From Deltaproteobacteria bacterium (GTDB lineage Bacteria; Desulfobacterota; DSM-4660; Desulfatiglandales; B25-G16): a stretch of DNA of 5,125 nucleotides. The stretch covers positions 1-5,125 of the forward strand of contig JAFDDS010000072.1 in assembly GCA_019310745.1 (NCBI GenBank), in the 5' to 3' direction. The notes beneath the pieces were generated by a model. The model worked only from the letters and a program-made list of their open reading frames with translations, searched no databases and was not told where the DNA came from. The position numbers and the translations under genes are program-made. Below, in pieces: positions 1 through 5,125 of this stretch; the stretch's first letter is position 1, and the number at the start of each line of letters is the position of its first letter.

Positions 1-257
1 TTCTTTTCTCTATCAATAGAATCAACATTCTTTTCTGTATGCAATCCTATCCTCTTTTTCTCAAACCATGGAGGTGACGCATAAAACATATCATCAAAGG
101 ATAATATATCTCTGAGCACAAATGGCTGTTCACATGGTGTATAAGCGGTCCTATCCCTTTTTGTATAAATATCAATCTGTGCAGGATTACCCAAAATCCT
201 TAAGGTATTTGCACCAACAATACATGCACCCCCTCCACCAATCATAACAATCTTCAC
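1..257 (-). CDS. FAD/NAD(P)-dependent disulfide-type oxidoreductase (CoA-disulfide reductase / NADH oxidase-like), N-terminal part only
   Basis: The reading frame is open from a GTG at 257 to the window edge, so only the first 85 residues are present and the C-terminus lies outside. The N-terminus (MKIVMIGGGG) forms the first strand and glycine-rich turn of a Rossmann FAD-binding fold. The segment YTPCEQPFVL at residues 39-48 matches the single redox-active cysteine region of CoA-disulfide reductase, NADH oxidase and persulfide reductase enzymes, in which a cysteine near position 43 cycles between thiol and mixed disulfide. Here it is Cys42. These cytosolic flavoproteins use NAD(P)H to reduce CoA-disulfides, per- or polysulfides, or oxygen; the exact substrate cannot be told from this fragment. 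The GTG start is supported by AGGGAGG at 263-269, five bases upstream. An ATG at codon 5 would cut into the FAD-binding strand. An oddity is that the last glycine of the GxGxxG-type turn appears to be Cys12. Confidence 0.88.
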   Translation of the reverse strand, partial: MKIVMIGGGGACIVGANTLRILGNPAQIDIYTKRDRTAYTPCEQPFVLRDILSFDDMFYASPPWFEKKRIGLHTEKNVDSIDREK

Positions 258-354
258 TGTGGCCTCCCTGTTTACAATTGATTTTATTGTTAGTTGGAAG
301 GTAAGATATACTCCATAAATTCTTCAATGCAAGAAAAAAATAAAAGGAGGCCTC
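258..354. promoter_or_regulatory. Divergent intergenic spacer between the flavoprotein and the 193-residue protein gene
   Basis: This 97-base AT-rich spacer separates two genes transcribed outward, so it must carry both 5' ends unless either is read from further away. Both genes start at GTG and have strong ribosome binding sites: AGGGAGG on the minus strand (263-269) and AAGGAGG on the plus strand (344-350). The two sites are part of a 7-base inverted match, GGCCTCC at 261-267 and GGAGGCC at 346-352. A plus-strand -10-like TATACT is at 307-312, with only a poor -35 (TTTATT, 283-288, 18-base spacer). On the minus strand TAAAAT (281-286) resembles a -10 but has no convincing -35. The promoter assignments here are weak. 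Confidence 0.35.
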
Positions 355-936
355 GTGCCATTAGAATTTCACTCTCTCAGCCATGGCCGGATTGCCTTTG
401 GCTTTTTTAACATTGATACCGATCTTCTCCTCTTGGAGAAATACTTCTTTTTTGCCCATTTATTCTGTAATACGGTAGAAAAAATAGCTTCATGGAGGGA
501 CCATAAGGTGGACAATTTTGTCTTACCAGGATATGTAATCGAGAGATTTGGGGATATAGGTAACCTTATGGATGCAATCCATGGTATAGATCTAAGAGGC
601 TTTATAGGGGCTGTTTATCAACTTTTTCCGTTTCCTCAGAGTCCTGAGGAATTCAAGCAAAAATTCGATGGAGTAGCAAATAGAGCAGTGGTAGAAAACC
701 TCATTAATCAATGGGGCCAACCAGTCAAGATTTTGGTTGAGGTAGAAGCTCAATCACAGAGAGTAGAAATAGCTGAACTTCTCTTTAGCAAGGCAGCCTT
801 TCATGAGTTGGTGGCTTATGTATGGCGAGGAGGAATGCCCGGGTGGCAGGATAACCTCAGGCCGGACTATGTTATAGCAATGAAAGACGCTATTAACACA
901 AGTATATCTCCTATTTTTGAGAATTTTGAATTGTGA
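355..936 (+). CDS. Conserved-looking hypothetical protein, 193 residues, function unknown
   Basis: I do not recognise a named family. The gene starts at GTG 355 with AAGGAGG at 344-350, four bases away, which is a strong ribosome binding site at slightly short spacing. The product is soluble-looking, with no signal peptide and no convincing membrane span. An N-terminal block rich in aromatic residues (HGRIAFGFFNIDTDLLLLE around residues 10-28, then KYFFFAHLF at 29-37) is followed by mixed helical sequence. A likely beta strand (VKILVEVEA, 124-132) comes next, and the C-terminus has RGGMPGW at 158-164. There is one cysteine, Cys38. The even codon use and good Shine-Dalgarno sequence argue that it is a real gene. 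It converges on the P-loop ATPase gene with 17 bases between the stops, so the two are not an operon. No catalytic motif is visible. Confidence 0.8.
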   Translation: MPLEFHSLSHGRIAFGFFNIDTDLLLLEKYFFFAHLFCNTVEKIASWRDHKVDNFVLPGYVIERFGDIGNLMDAIHGIDLRGFIGAVYQLFPFPQSPEEFKQKFDGVANRAVVENLINQWGQPVKILVEVEAQSQRVEIAELLFSKAAFHELVAYVWRGGMPGWQDNLRPDYVIAMKDAINTSISPIFENFEL

Positions 937-953
937 ATGTAGGCACTATTTCA

Positions 954-1649
954 TTATTCTATGACCAAATAATTTTTTGGATCAAGTCTCACCATTGCAT
1001 CAGGTATATATTCTGTGTCATGGTCCTTTAAGAGCTTTAAGAAGACCCCTGATTCAGTAGATGATAGCTGTATAATAAGATTAAAGAGGTCATCCAGATT
1101 GTTACACGGAAAAGGAATCCCTTTTTCATTTACCTCAGTAATATGCCTGTGCGAGAGGGCTGAAAACCATACCTCAAGGTCAAATTCTTTCGCTATCTTT
1201 TTAAATCCCTCAAATATATCTCTGCCGGCCTCTGCGAAATTAACACCATCGACAATGAGAGTGTTTGGTTTAAAATTAACTTCACTTGCTAGATTAGTAA
1301 GGCTTTTGTGCAGTCTGTTAAGATCAAAACTTTTTCTTAAATATGCAAAGATTATCTTGTTTTTATCCAAGAGGGCCCGAGCCTCATGTTCATTTTCAAT
1401 ATTTAGGACCGCAACGAGATCGTAGAGAATCGCATTATAATACGCGGCAACCTTTTCTGGTGTATCTTTGAGGGAAACATGCACTAGTTTTTCCTCACGA
1501 AAGAGCTTATCAAATGCAATATGCATGAGACATGAGGTTTTACCGACACCTGCCCGGGCTATGAGCACCCCTAAATTACCTTTGCCCAATTCTCTATAGG
1601 CTGAGCTTTCCAGTATCTTTAAAGGGCTGACCTTTAAAAAATCTTTCAT
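954..1649 (-). CDS. P-loop (RecA/KaiC-like) ATPase of unknown function, 231 residues
   Basis: The Walker A motif ARAGVGKT is at residues 31-38 (Lys37, Thr38), preceded by GNLGVLI as the P-loop strand. A Walker B-like strand, TLIVDG with Asp134, is at 130-135. A later strand carries WFSALSHRH, which sits where RecA-fold ATPases have a sensor-type strand. The order, single-domain size and the phrase LVHVSLKDTPEKV after Walker A resemble the RecA/KaiC/DnaB-like ATPase fold rather than ABC or AAA+ proteins. The substrate is unknown. The start was set at ATG 1649 because GGGAGGG (1654-1660) lies four bases upstream. An in-frame GTG at 1685 would add 12 residues but has no ribosome binding site. 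The gene follows EF-G on the same strand after about 105 bases, with no obvious promoter of its own, so co-transcription is possible. Its stop is 17 bases from the stop of the convergent 193-residue protein gene. Confidence 0.82.
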   Translation of the reverse strand: MKDFLKVSPLKILESSAYRELGKGNLGVLIARAGVGKTSCLMHIAFDKLFREEKLVHVSLKDTPEKVAAYYNAILYDLVAVLNIENEHEARALLDKNKIIFAYLRKSFDLNRLHKSLTNLASEVNFKPNTLIVDGVNFAEAGRDIFEGFKKIAKEFDLEVWFSALSHRHITEVNEKGIPFPCNNLDDLFNLIIQLSSTESGVFLKLLKDHDTEYIPDAMVRLDPKNYLVIE

Positions 1650-1653
1650 GCTT

Positions 1654-1660
1654 CCCTCCC
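1654..1660 (-). promoter_or_regulatory. Ribosome binding site of the P-loop ATPase gene
   Basis: GGGAGGG on the minus strand, four bases before ATG 1649. It decides the start in favour of the 231-residue form over the GTG at 1685, which has no Shine-Dalgarno sequence. Confidence 0.75.
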
Positions 1661-1691
1661 TTTTGGTTTTTAAACCGTTTGTCACTATCAG

Positions 1692-1730
1692 GGACTGGGG
1701 ATATCAGCCTTAGGCGGATTTCACCAGTCC
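1692..1730. repeat. 39-nt near-perfect hairpin (dyad symmetry) between EF-G and the ATPase gene
   Basis: The arms GGACTGG (1692-1698) and CCAGTCC (1724-1730) are exact reverse complements. The interior continues the symmetry: 15 of 18 arm positions pair around a three-base loop (TAA on the minus strand, TTA on the plus), with three single mismatches and no bulges. Neither side is followed by a T-run, so it is not a standard Rho-independent terminator. It could be an mRNA processing or stability hairpin separating EF-G from the ATPase, a Rho-assisted 3' end structure, a dispersed REP-like palindrome, or a protein-binding dyad. The sequence cannot decide among these. Confidence 0.7.
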
Positions 1731-1762
1731 AATCATAAAAATGGTTATGAACGGTTATGATT
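1731..1762. repeat. AT-rich inverted repeat across the EF-G stop codon, containing a short direct repeat
   Basis: AATCATAA (1731-1738) and TTATGATT (1755-1762) form a perfect 8-base inverted repeat with a 16-base loop; the second arm includes the EF-G stop codon (1755-1757). Within it GGTTATGA occurs twice with a 10-base period (1743-1750 and 1753-1760). The stem is all weak pairs except one C-G, so a stable RNA structure is uncertain. It directly abuts the 39-nt hairpin. Confidence 0.45.
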
Positions 1763-3827
1763 TTTCCTTATACTTTAATTTTAACTCCTCTTCTACTGAT
1801 ACAGGCACCTTCGAATATCGGGAAAACTCCATAGTGAATTCCGCCTTTCCTTGACTCATTGACCTTAATGTCGTCGCATACCCAAACATCTCTGCCAGAG
1901 GAACCTCTGCCTCAACTGTTGTAAATACCCCATCTTCTGCCGAGCTCATAATTAATCCCCTGCGCTGATTTATTGAAGACATTATATTTCCCTGGAACTC
2001 AGATGGACCCTCTACGGCTACCCTCATAATCGGTTCCAGTATCACAGGTTTTGCTTTAACATAGGCCTGCTTAAAGGCACCTACAGCAGCCTGGATAAAT
2101 GCTCTTTCGGAGGAATCAACTGCATGATGTTGTCCATCATTAACTGTCATTTTTATCCTAAGAACTGGATACCCTATCAAACGACCCTTTTTAAGACAGG
2201 ATCTGAACCCCTTATCAACTGCAGGGATAAATTCAGTAGGGATAACACCACCTTTTACTTCACTTACAAATTCATACGTACCCTCTTTTAAGGGCTCCAT
2301 AAATCCGGCAACCCGCCCATATTGGCCTGCTCCACCGGTCTGCTTCTTATGAATATAATTAAACTCCACCCTCCGTGAGATGGTCTCTCGATAGGCTACC
2401 TGAGGAATACCTGTATCCACCTCTGCTCCAAATTCCCTTTTCATTCTTTCCACATATATCTCAAGGTGTAATTCTCCCATCCCTGAGACAATAGTTTGGC
2501 CGGACTCCTTGTCGACCCGGGATCGAAATGTAGGATCTTCTCTAATAAATCGGTTCAAAGCCTTCGCCATATTGTTAGCAGATTTATTATCTTTTGGTGA
2601 TACAGTTAAAGAAATCACCGGTTCCGGAACAAAGATTGAGGTCATAGTATAGTTTAAGGTGCCATCAGTGAAGGTATCCCCGGAAAAACAGTCAACCCCG
2701 AAAAGGGCAACAATGTTTCCTGCATTAGCCTTAGAAATATCCTCCATTTCGTCGGCATGCATACGGATGAGCCTCCCTGCTTTTATCTTTTTCCTCGTTC
2801 TGGTATTTATCAGAGTATTCCCTTTTTTAATGGAACCCTGATAGATCCTGAGATAGGTGAGTTGTCCATAGGGAGTTATCTCTAATTTGAATGCCAAGCT
2901 GACTAAGGGTTCATGAGGGTTTGGTGAAATTGATACTTCTTTTTCTTCCTGATCCATATCCAATGCACTAACTTCTACATCTGCTGGTGAAGGAAGATAG
3001 TTTGTAACAGCGTTGAGTAGCGGCTGAACCCCGATATTTTTATATGCTGATCCAACAAAAACAGGGGTCAGCTGTCTCGAAATAGTTCCTTTTCTTACTG
3101 CTCTGCTGATCAATTCCTCAGTTACTCTATCTTCGAAAATTGCCTCCATCAAGTCATCTGAAAACATGGAAACGGCCTCCAGCAACTCCTCTCTTTTTGA
3201 GGTGGCCTCATCAAGGAAGGACGATGGAATCTCTCTTATTGTAACATTTTCACCAAATGGTCCTTCAAAATAGATAGCCTTCATGGCAACCAGATCTATC
3301 ACACCAGAAAAATTTCCTTCCAGTCCTATAGGTATCTGCATAAGCACAGCATTATGATTCAACTTTTCCCTGAGCTGATCTACTACCCGATATGGATTGG
3401 CGCCTGCTCTATCACATTTATTGATAAAGGCAACTCTTGGCACTTTATACCTATTCATCTGCCGGTCAACGGTAATGGACTGGGATTGCACACCTCCTAC
3501 CGCGCACAGGACCAGTATGGAACTGTCAAGAACCCTGAGTGCGCGCTCAACCTCAATGGTAAAATCAACATGCCCGGGTGTATCGATAATATTAATCTTA
3601 TACCCCTTCCATTCACAGTAGGTGGCTGCAGAGGAAATAGTAATACCTCTCTCCTTTTCCAGCTCCATAGAATCCATTGTGGCGCCAACCCCATCTTTTC
3701 CCTTTACCTCATGGACGGCAAATATCCTTTTTGTATAGTAAAGCATTCTTTCTGTCAGGGTGGTCTTACCTGAATCAATATGGGCACTGATTCCTATGTT
3801 TCTTAAGTATTGAATATCATCATCCAT
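1755..3827 (-). CDS. fusA: Translation elongation factor G, spdEFG1/mitochondrial EFG1 type
   Basis: EF-G is the ribosome translocase GTPase, moving tRNAs and mRNA after peptide-bond formation. The 690-residue product has all five domains. GTPase motifs are G1 AHIDSGKT (15-22), G2 RGITI (60-64), G3 DTPGH (82-86), G4 NKCD (136-139) and G5 GSA (259-261). The domain IV signature [14 protein letters not shown] is at 493-506, and the tip loop [10 protein letters not shown] is near 565-574, with His568 at the position that inserts into the decoding centre. The C-terminal domain V carries [17 protein letters not shown]. The stretch [19 protein letters not shown] after G1 and the long match to human GFM1 place it in the spdEFG1/mtEFG1 group rather than classical EF-G I. 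The start is ATG 3827, giving [12 protein letters not shown], with AAAGGAG six bases upstream. An ATG at 3881 would add 18 residues without a good binding site. No ribosomal protein or tuf genes flank it. Confidence 0.97.
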   Translation of the reverse strand: MDDDIQYLRNIGISAHIDSGKTTLTERMLYYTKRIFAVHEVKGKDGVGATMDSMELEKERGITISSAATYCEWKGYKINIIDTPGHVDFTIEVERALRVLDSSILVLCAVGGVQSQSITVDRQMNRYKVPRVAFINKCDRAGANPYRVVDQLREKLNHNAVLMQIPIGLEGNFSGVIDLVAMKAIYFEGPFGENVTIREIPSSFLDEATSKREELLEAVSMFSDDLMEAIFEDRVTEELISRAVRKGTISRQLTPVFVGSAYKNIGVQPLLNAVTNYLPSPADVEVSALDMDQEEKEVSISPNPHEPLVSLAFKLEITPYGQLTYLRIYQGSIKKGNTLINTRTRKKIKAGRLIRMHADEMEDISKANAGNIVALFGVDCFSGDTFTDGTLNYTMTSIFVPEPVISLTVSPKDNKSANNMAKALNRFIREDPTFRSRVDKESGQTIVSGMGELHLEIYVERMKREFGAEVDTGIPQVAYRETISRRVEFNYIHKKQTGGAGQYGRVAGFMEPLKEGTYEFVSEVKGGVIPTEFIPAVDKGFRSCLKKGRLIGYPVLRIKMTVNDGQHHAVDSSERAFIQAAVGAFKQAYVKAKPVILEPIMRVAVEGPSEFQGNIMSSINQRRGLIMSSAEDGVFTTVEAEVPLAEMFGYATTLRSMSQGKAEFTMEFSRYSKVPVSVEEELKLKYKEKS

Positions 3828-3833
3828 CAACAG

Positions 3834-3840
3834 CTCCTTT
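3834..3840 (-). promoter_or_regulatory. Ribosome binding site of fusA
   Basis: AAAGGAG on the minus strand, six bases before ATG 3827. It fixes the start so that the protein begins [12 protein letters not shown], as usual for EF-G, rather than at the ATG 54 bases further upstream. Confidence 0.85.
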
Positions 3841-3866
3841 TGTACGTAACGCAGTCCTTTAATTTG

Positions 3867-3895
3867 AGTGTAACACTTCAATAGGACTCGCTCAA
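3867..3895 (-). promoter_or_regulatory. Predicted sigma-70-type promoter of fusA with an overlapping palindrome
   Basis: Read on the minus strand, the -35 TTGAGC (3890-3895) and -10 TACACT (3867-3872) are separated by exactly 17 bases. A TG one base before the -10 makes it an extended -10 promoter. It would start transcription near 3860, about 33 bases before the ATG. The -10 is embedded in the perfect palindrome AGTGT-A-ACACT (3867-3877). A TTTGAG/CTCAAA inverted pair (3863-3868 and 3891-3896) brackets the whole promoter. The palindromes may be operator sites. Confidence 0.5.
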
Positions 3896-4041
3896 ATGAA
3901 ACCCATGTTACATACTACCAATAGAGGAATATAGCAAGGAAGAATTTCTTGAAATGGTAATAGAAAAAGATTTAGTAAAGAAAGGTTTTTCACTCATCAG
4001 TTTTGTTCAATTCTCATTTCACTAAAAATCCTATCCTCCCA

Positions 4042-4070
4042 TTGACAGCAAAACACAAGGGTGTTATGTT
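4042..4070 (+). promoter_or_regulatory. Predicted strong sigma-70-type promoter of the XRE-cupin gene with operator-like dyad
   Basis: A consensus -35 TTGACA (4042-4047) is followed after exactly 17 bases by TATGTT (4065-4070), with TG one base before it (4062-4063) as an extended -10 element. Transcription would begin near 4077, about 38 bases before the start codon. An inverted repeat AACAC-N4-GTGTT (4052-4065) fills the spacer between -35 and -10, where a bound helix-turn-helix protein would block polymerase. That suits autoregulation by the downstream XRE protein, though this is inference. Confidence 0.62.
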
Positions 4071-4104
4071 GTTATTAAAATAAAAGCCTTTTTATACAAT
4101 TAAT

Positions 4105-4111
4105 GGAGAGG
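4105..4111 (+). promoter_or_regulatory. Ribosome binding site of the XRE-cupin gene
   Basis: GGAGAGG at 4105-4111 precedes ATG 4115, with the GGAG core six bases away. It supports the second of two in-frame ATGs; the first, at 4103, overlaps this site and has no Shine-Dalgarno sequence of its own. Confidence 0.7.
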
Positions 4112-4114
4112 ATT

Positions 4115-4804
4115 ATGGATAAGAAAAAAAGAGGTCCTGAACCTGATAGATATGAAGACTTTTTAAATGACCTCAGTCACTTTTCTGCAAAATATGAAGA
4201 AAAATACCTTGCGGATAGCATTGGTAAAACTCCTTCTGAAGGTGAGATTACTTTAAAGGTTGGTGAAGCTGTCAAAGAGATTAGACAAAAAAAAGGTTTG
4301 AGCTTGAAAGATGTTTCCCAGCGAACAGGATTACCACCTGAATTATTAATGGAGATAGAAAAAGGGAACATATCTCCACCCTTGGGTTCCATTATCAAAC
4401 TGGCAAAGGCACTTGAAATGAAAATGGGCTATTTTATATCAGGTGCTGAAGACCTTCCTTCCACAATTGTACGAAAAAATGACCGGAAGCTCATATCCAG
4501 ATTTGACTCTAAAAAAAGCCAGACATATGGATACGAATTTATATCCCTGGCTCCTCACAAAAAAGACCGGCATATGGAACCTTTCCTGGTAACACTGGAG
4601 CCATCTGATGTTGAAGAACGTTCTTCTCATGATGGTCAGGAATTTATTTTTGTTCTGGAAGGTACAATGGAGGTTCACCTGGGAGAGGAGACTCATCTTC
4701 TCGAACCAGGCGATGCTATTTACTACGATTCAACTGTTTCACATCTCGTAAAATGCCATGGTAGAGAAAAGACAAAGATATTAGCTGTACTCTATGCTGA
4801 ATAA
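4115..4804 (+). CDS. XRE-family transcription regulator with C-terminal cupin sensor domain, 229 residues
   Basis: The protein is a two-domain DNA-binding regulator. After a charged N-terminal extension (1-45), residues about 48-107 form a Cro/C1-type helix-turn-helix: EIRQKKGLSLKDVSQRTGL then MEIEKGNISPPLGSIIKLAKAL. A linker leads to a cupin_2 beta-barrel at about 156-228, with SHDGQEFIFVLEG (171-183), the turn EPGD (197-200) and SH at 209-210. In related regulators the cupin domain senses a small ligand and adjusts repression. Of the usual cupin metal ligands His172, Glu176 and His210 are present, but the first His of the HxH pair is Ser170, so metal binding may be weak or absent. The start is ATG 4115, chosen by its ribosome binding site. 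The gene is divergent from fusA, has a strong promoter with an internal dyad, and may be co-transcribed with the DUF1178 gene 66 bases downstream. The regulated target and ligand are unknown. Confidence 0.9.
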   Translation: MDKKKRGPEPDRYEDFLNDLSHFSAKYEEKYLADSIGKTPSEGEITLKVGEAVKEIRQKKGLSLKDVSQRTGLPPELLMEIEKGNISPPLGSIIKLAKALEMKMGYFISGAEDLPSTIVRKNDRKLISRFDSKKSQTYGYEFISLAPHKKDRHMEPFLVTLEPSDVEERSSHDGQEFIFVLEGTMEVHLGEETHLLEPGDAIYYDSTVSHLVKCHGREKTKILAVLYAE

Positions 4805-4870
4805 GAAGAGAGATGGTAGCTGACAATAATGTTATATGATTGAGGGTAGAAATTTTATAGTGGTGATAAA

Positions 4871-5125
4871 ATGATTGTGTTTGACCTAAGTTGCTCAAAT
4901 GGACACAGCTTTGAAGGTTGGTTCAAGGATCTCGAATCATTTAATGAGCAAAATTCCAAGGGGATGATCACATGCCCCTTTTGTAAAAGTACAAATATAA
5001 GCAGGGTGCTCTCTCCGGTAGCCATCAAGAGTAGCCAAGGAGAAAAAAAACCGAGAGAGATTGAGCCTGATTATAAAAAACTCGCCGGCGGTGTAATGGA
5101 GTATATAAAAAATAATTTTGACGAT
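4871..5125 (+). CDS. DUF1178 family protein, N-terminal part (runs off the window)
   Basis: The frame begins MIVFDLSCSNGHSFEGWF, which matches the characteristic opening of DUF1178 (PF06676) proteins, and is still open after 85 codons at the window end. Cys8 with His12, and the CPFC pair Cys35/Cys38, look like a small zinc-ribbon-type metal site. The stretch after it (VLSPVAIKSSQGEKKPRE) is polar and probably flexible, followed by a helix starting near residue 70. The molecular function of the family is not established. The start codon has only a weak Shine-Dalgarno sequence (GGTG at 4862-4865). The 66 bases after the XRE-cupin gene show no clear terminator or promoter, so the two genes may share a transcript. 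The family assignment is by recognition of the N-terminal pattern. Confidence 0.82.
   Translation, partial: MIVFDLSCSNGHSFEGWFKDLESFNEQNSKGMITCPFCKSTNISRVLSPVAIKSSQGEKKPREIEPDYKKLAGGVMEYIKNNFDD

Larger units (their letters stand above)
3828..4114. other. Divergent spacer between fusA and the XRE-cupin regulator
   Basis: This 287-base AT-rich stretch carries the fusA promoter at its left end and the regulator promoter at its right end. The middle (3900-4025, plus strand) is an open frame of 41 codons plus stop with no proper start codon. It encodes protein-like sequence rich in Glu/Lys (EEYSKEEFLEMVIEKDLVKK) and could be the tail of a decayed gene or chance. No tRNA-like or riboswitch-like fold was recognised. 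Confidence 0.5.

Noticed and set aside
937..953. Possible bidirectional terminator between the convergent stops
   Set aside because: The 17-base gap and adjacent bases show no stable inverted repeat.
1015..1425. Open plus-strand frame of 136 codons opposite the P-loop ATPase gene
   Set aside because: It lies wholly antisense to a gene with clear Walker motifs, has no ribosome binding site and reads as low-complexity Ser/Leu/Arg sequence.
1650..1685. Longer ATPase start at GTG 1685
   Set aside because: No Shine-Dalgarno sequence precedes it, whereas ATG 1649 has GGGAGGG at suitable spacing and begins at the natural N-terminus.
1692..1730. Calling the 39-nt hairpin a Rho-independent terminator
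   Set aside because: Neither strand has a run of T immediately after the stem; it is reported as a hairpin of unknown role.
3354..3773. Overlapping plus-strand open frames opposite the GTPase domain of fusA
   Set aside because: They are antisense to strongly conserved EF-G sequence, and their translations have no protein-like pattern.
3828..3881. Longer EF-G start at ATG 3881
   Set aside because: It would add 18 residues absent from EF-G proteins and include the ribosome binding site; ATG 3827 with AAAGGAG fits the family start.
3940..3950. Palindrome AAGAA-T-TTCTT
   Set aside because: It is short and AT-rich, easily arising by chance here, and not placed on a promoter.
4439..4696. Minus-strand open frame opposite the cupin domain
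   Set aside because: It is antisense to a well-supported XRE-cupin gene and has no ribosome binding site or recognisable product.

Overview
The window is an A+T-rich bacterial segment (roughly 60% A+T by eye) with six protein-coding genes, two of them cut by the window edges. No tRNA, rRNA, CRISPR array or insertion sequence is visible. The best clue to the organism is a spirochaete/deltaproteobacterial/mitochondrial-type elongation factor G (spdEFG1/mtEFG1 group), standing away from the usual rpsL-rpsG-tuf neighbours. It is accompanied by an XRE-cupin regulator, a DUF1178 protein and a CoA-disulfide-reductase-like flavoprotein. Together these suggest an anaerobic member of the former Deltaproteobacteria (Desulfobacterota and relatives); this is inference, not proof.

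Layout. Positions 1-257 (minus) hold the N-terminus of an FAD/NAD(P)-dependent disulfide-type oxidoreductase. A short divergent spacer follows, then an unrecognised 193-residue protein (355-936, plus). That gene runs head-on into a 231-residue P-loop ATPase (954-1649, minus), with only 17 bases between the stop codons. The ATPase lies about 105 bases downstream of the EF-G gene (1755-3827, minus). The spacer between them contains a striking 39-nt near-perfect hairpin and a second, AT-rich inverted repeat that overlaps the EF-G stop codon. EF-G is divergent from an XRE-cupin transcription regulator (4115-4804, plus). Each of the two has a recognisable extended -10 promoter in the shared 287-bp spacer. 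The regulator is followed on the same strand by the N-terminus of a DUF1178 zinc-ribbon-like protein (4871 to the window end).

Function. Most of the window is housekeeping: translocation on the ribosome (EF-G), thiol/disulfide redox chemistry (flavoprotein) and transcription control (XRE-cupin). The two genes without a clear role are the P-loop ATPase downstream of EF-G and the 193-residue protein facing it. The points most worth a second look are the 39-nt hairpin at 1692-1730 and the small GTGT/ACAC dyads lying on both promoters of the EF-G/XRE spacer, which could be operator sites. I found no clear sign of a new multi-gene system; the sequence reads as an ordinary chromosomal region.
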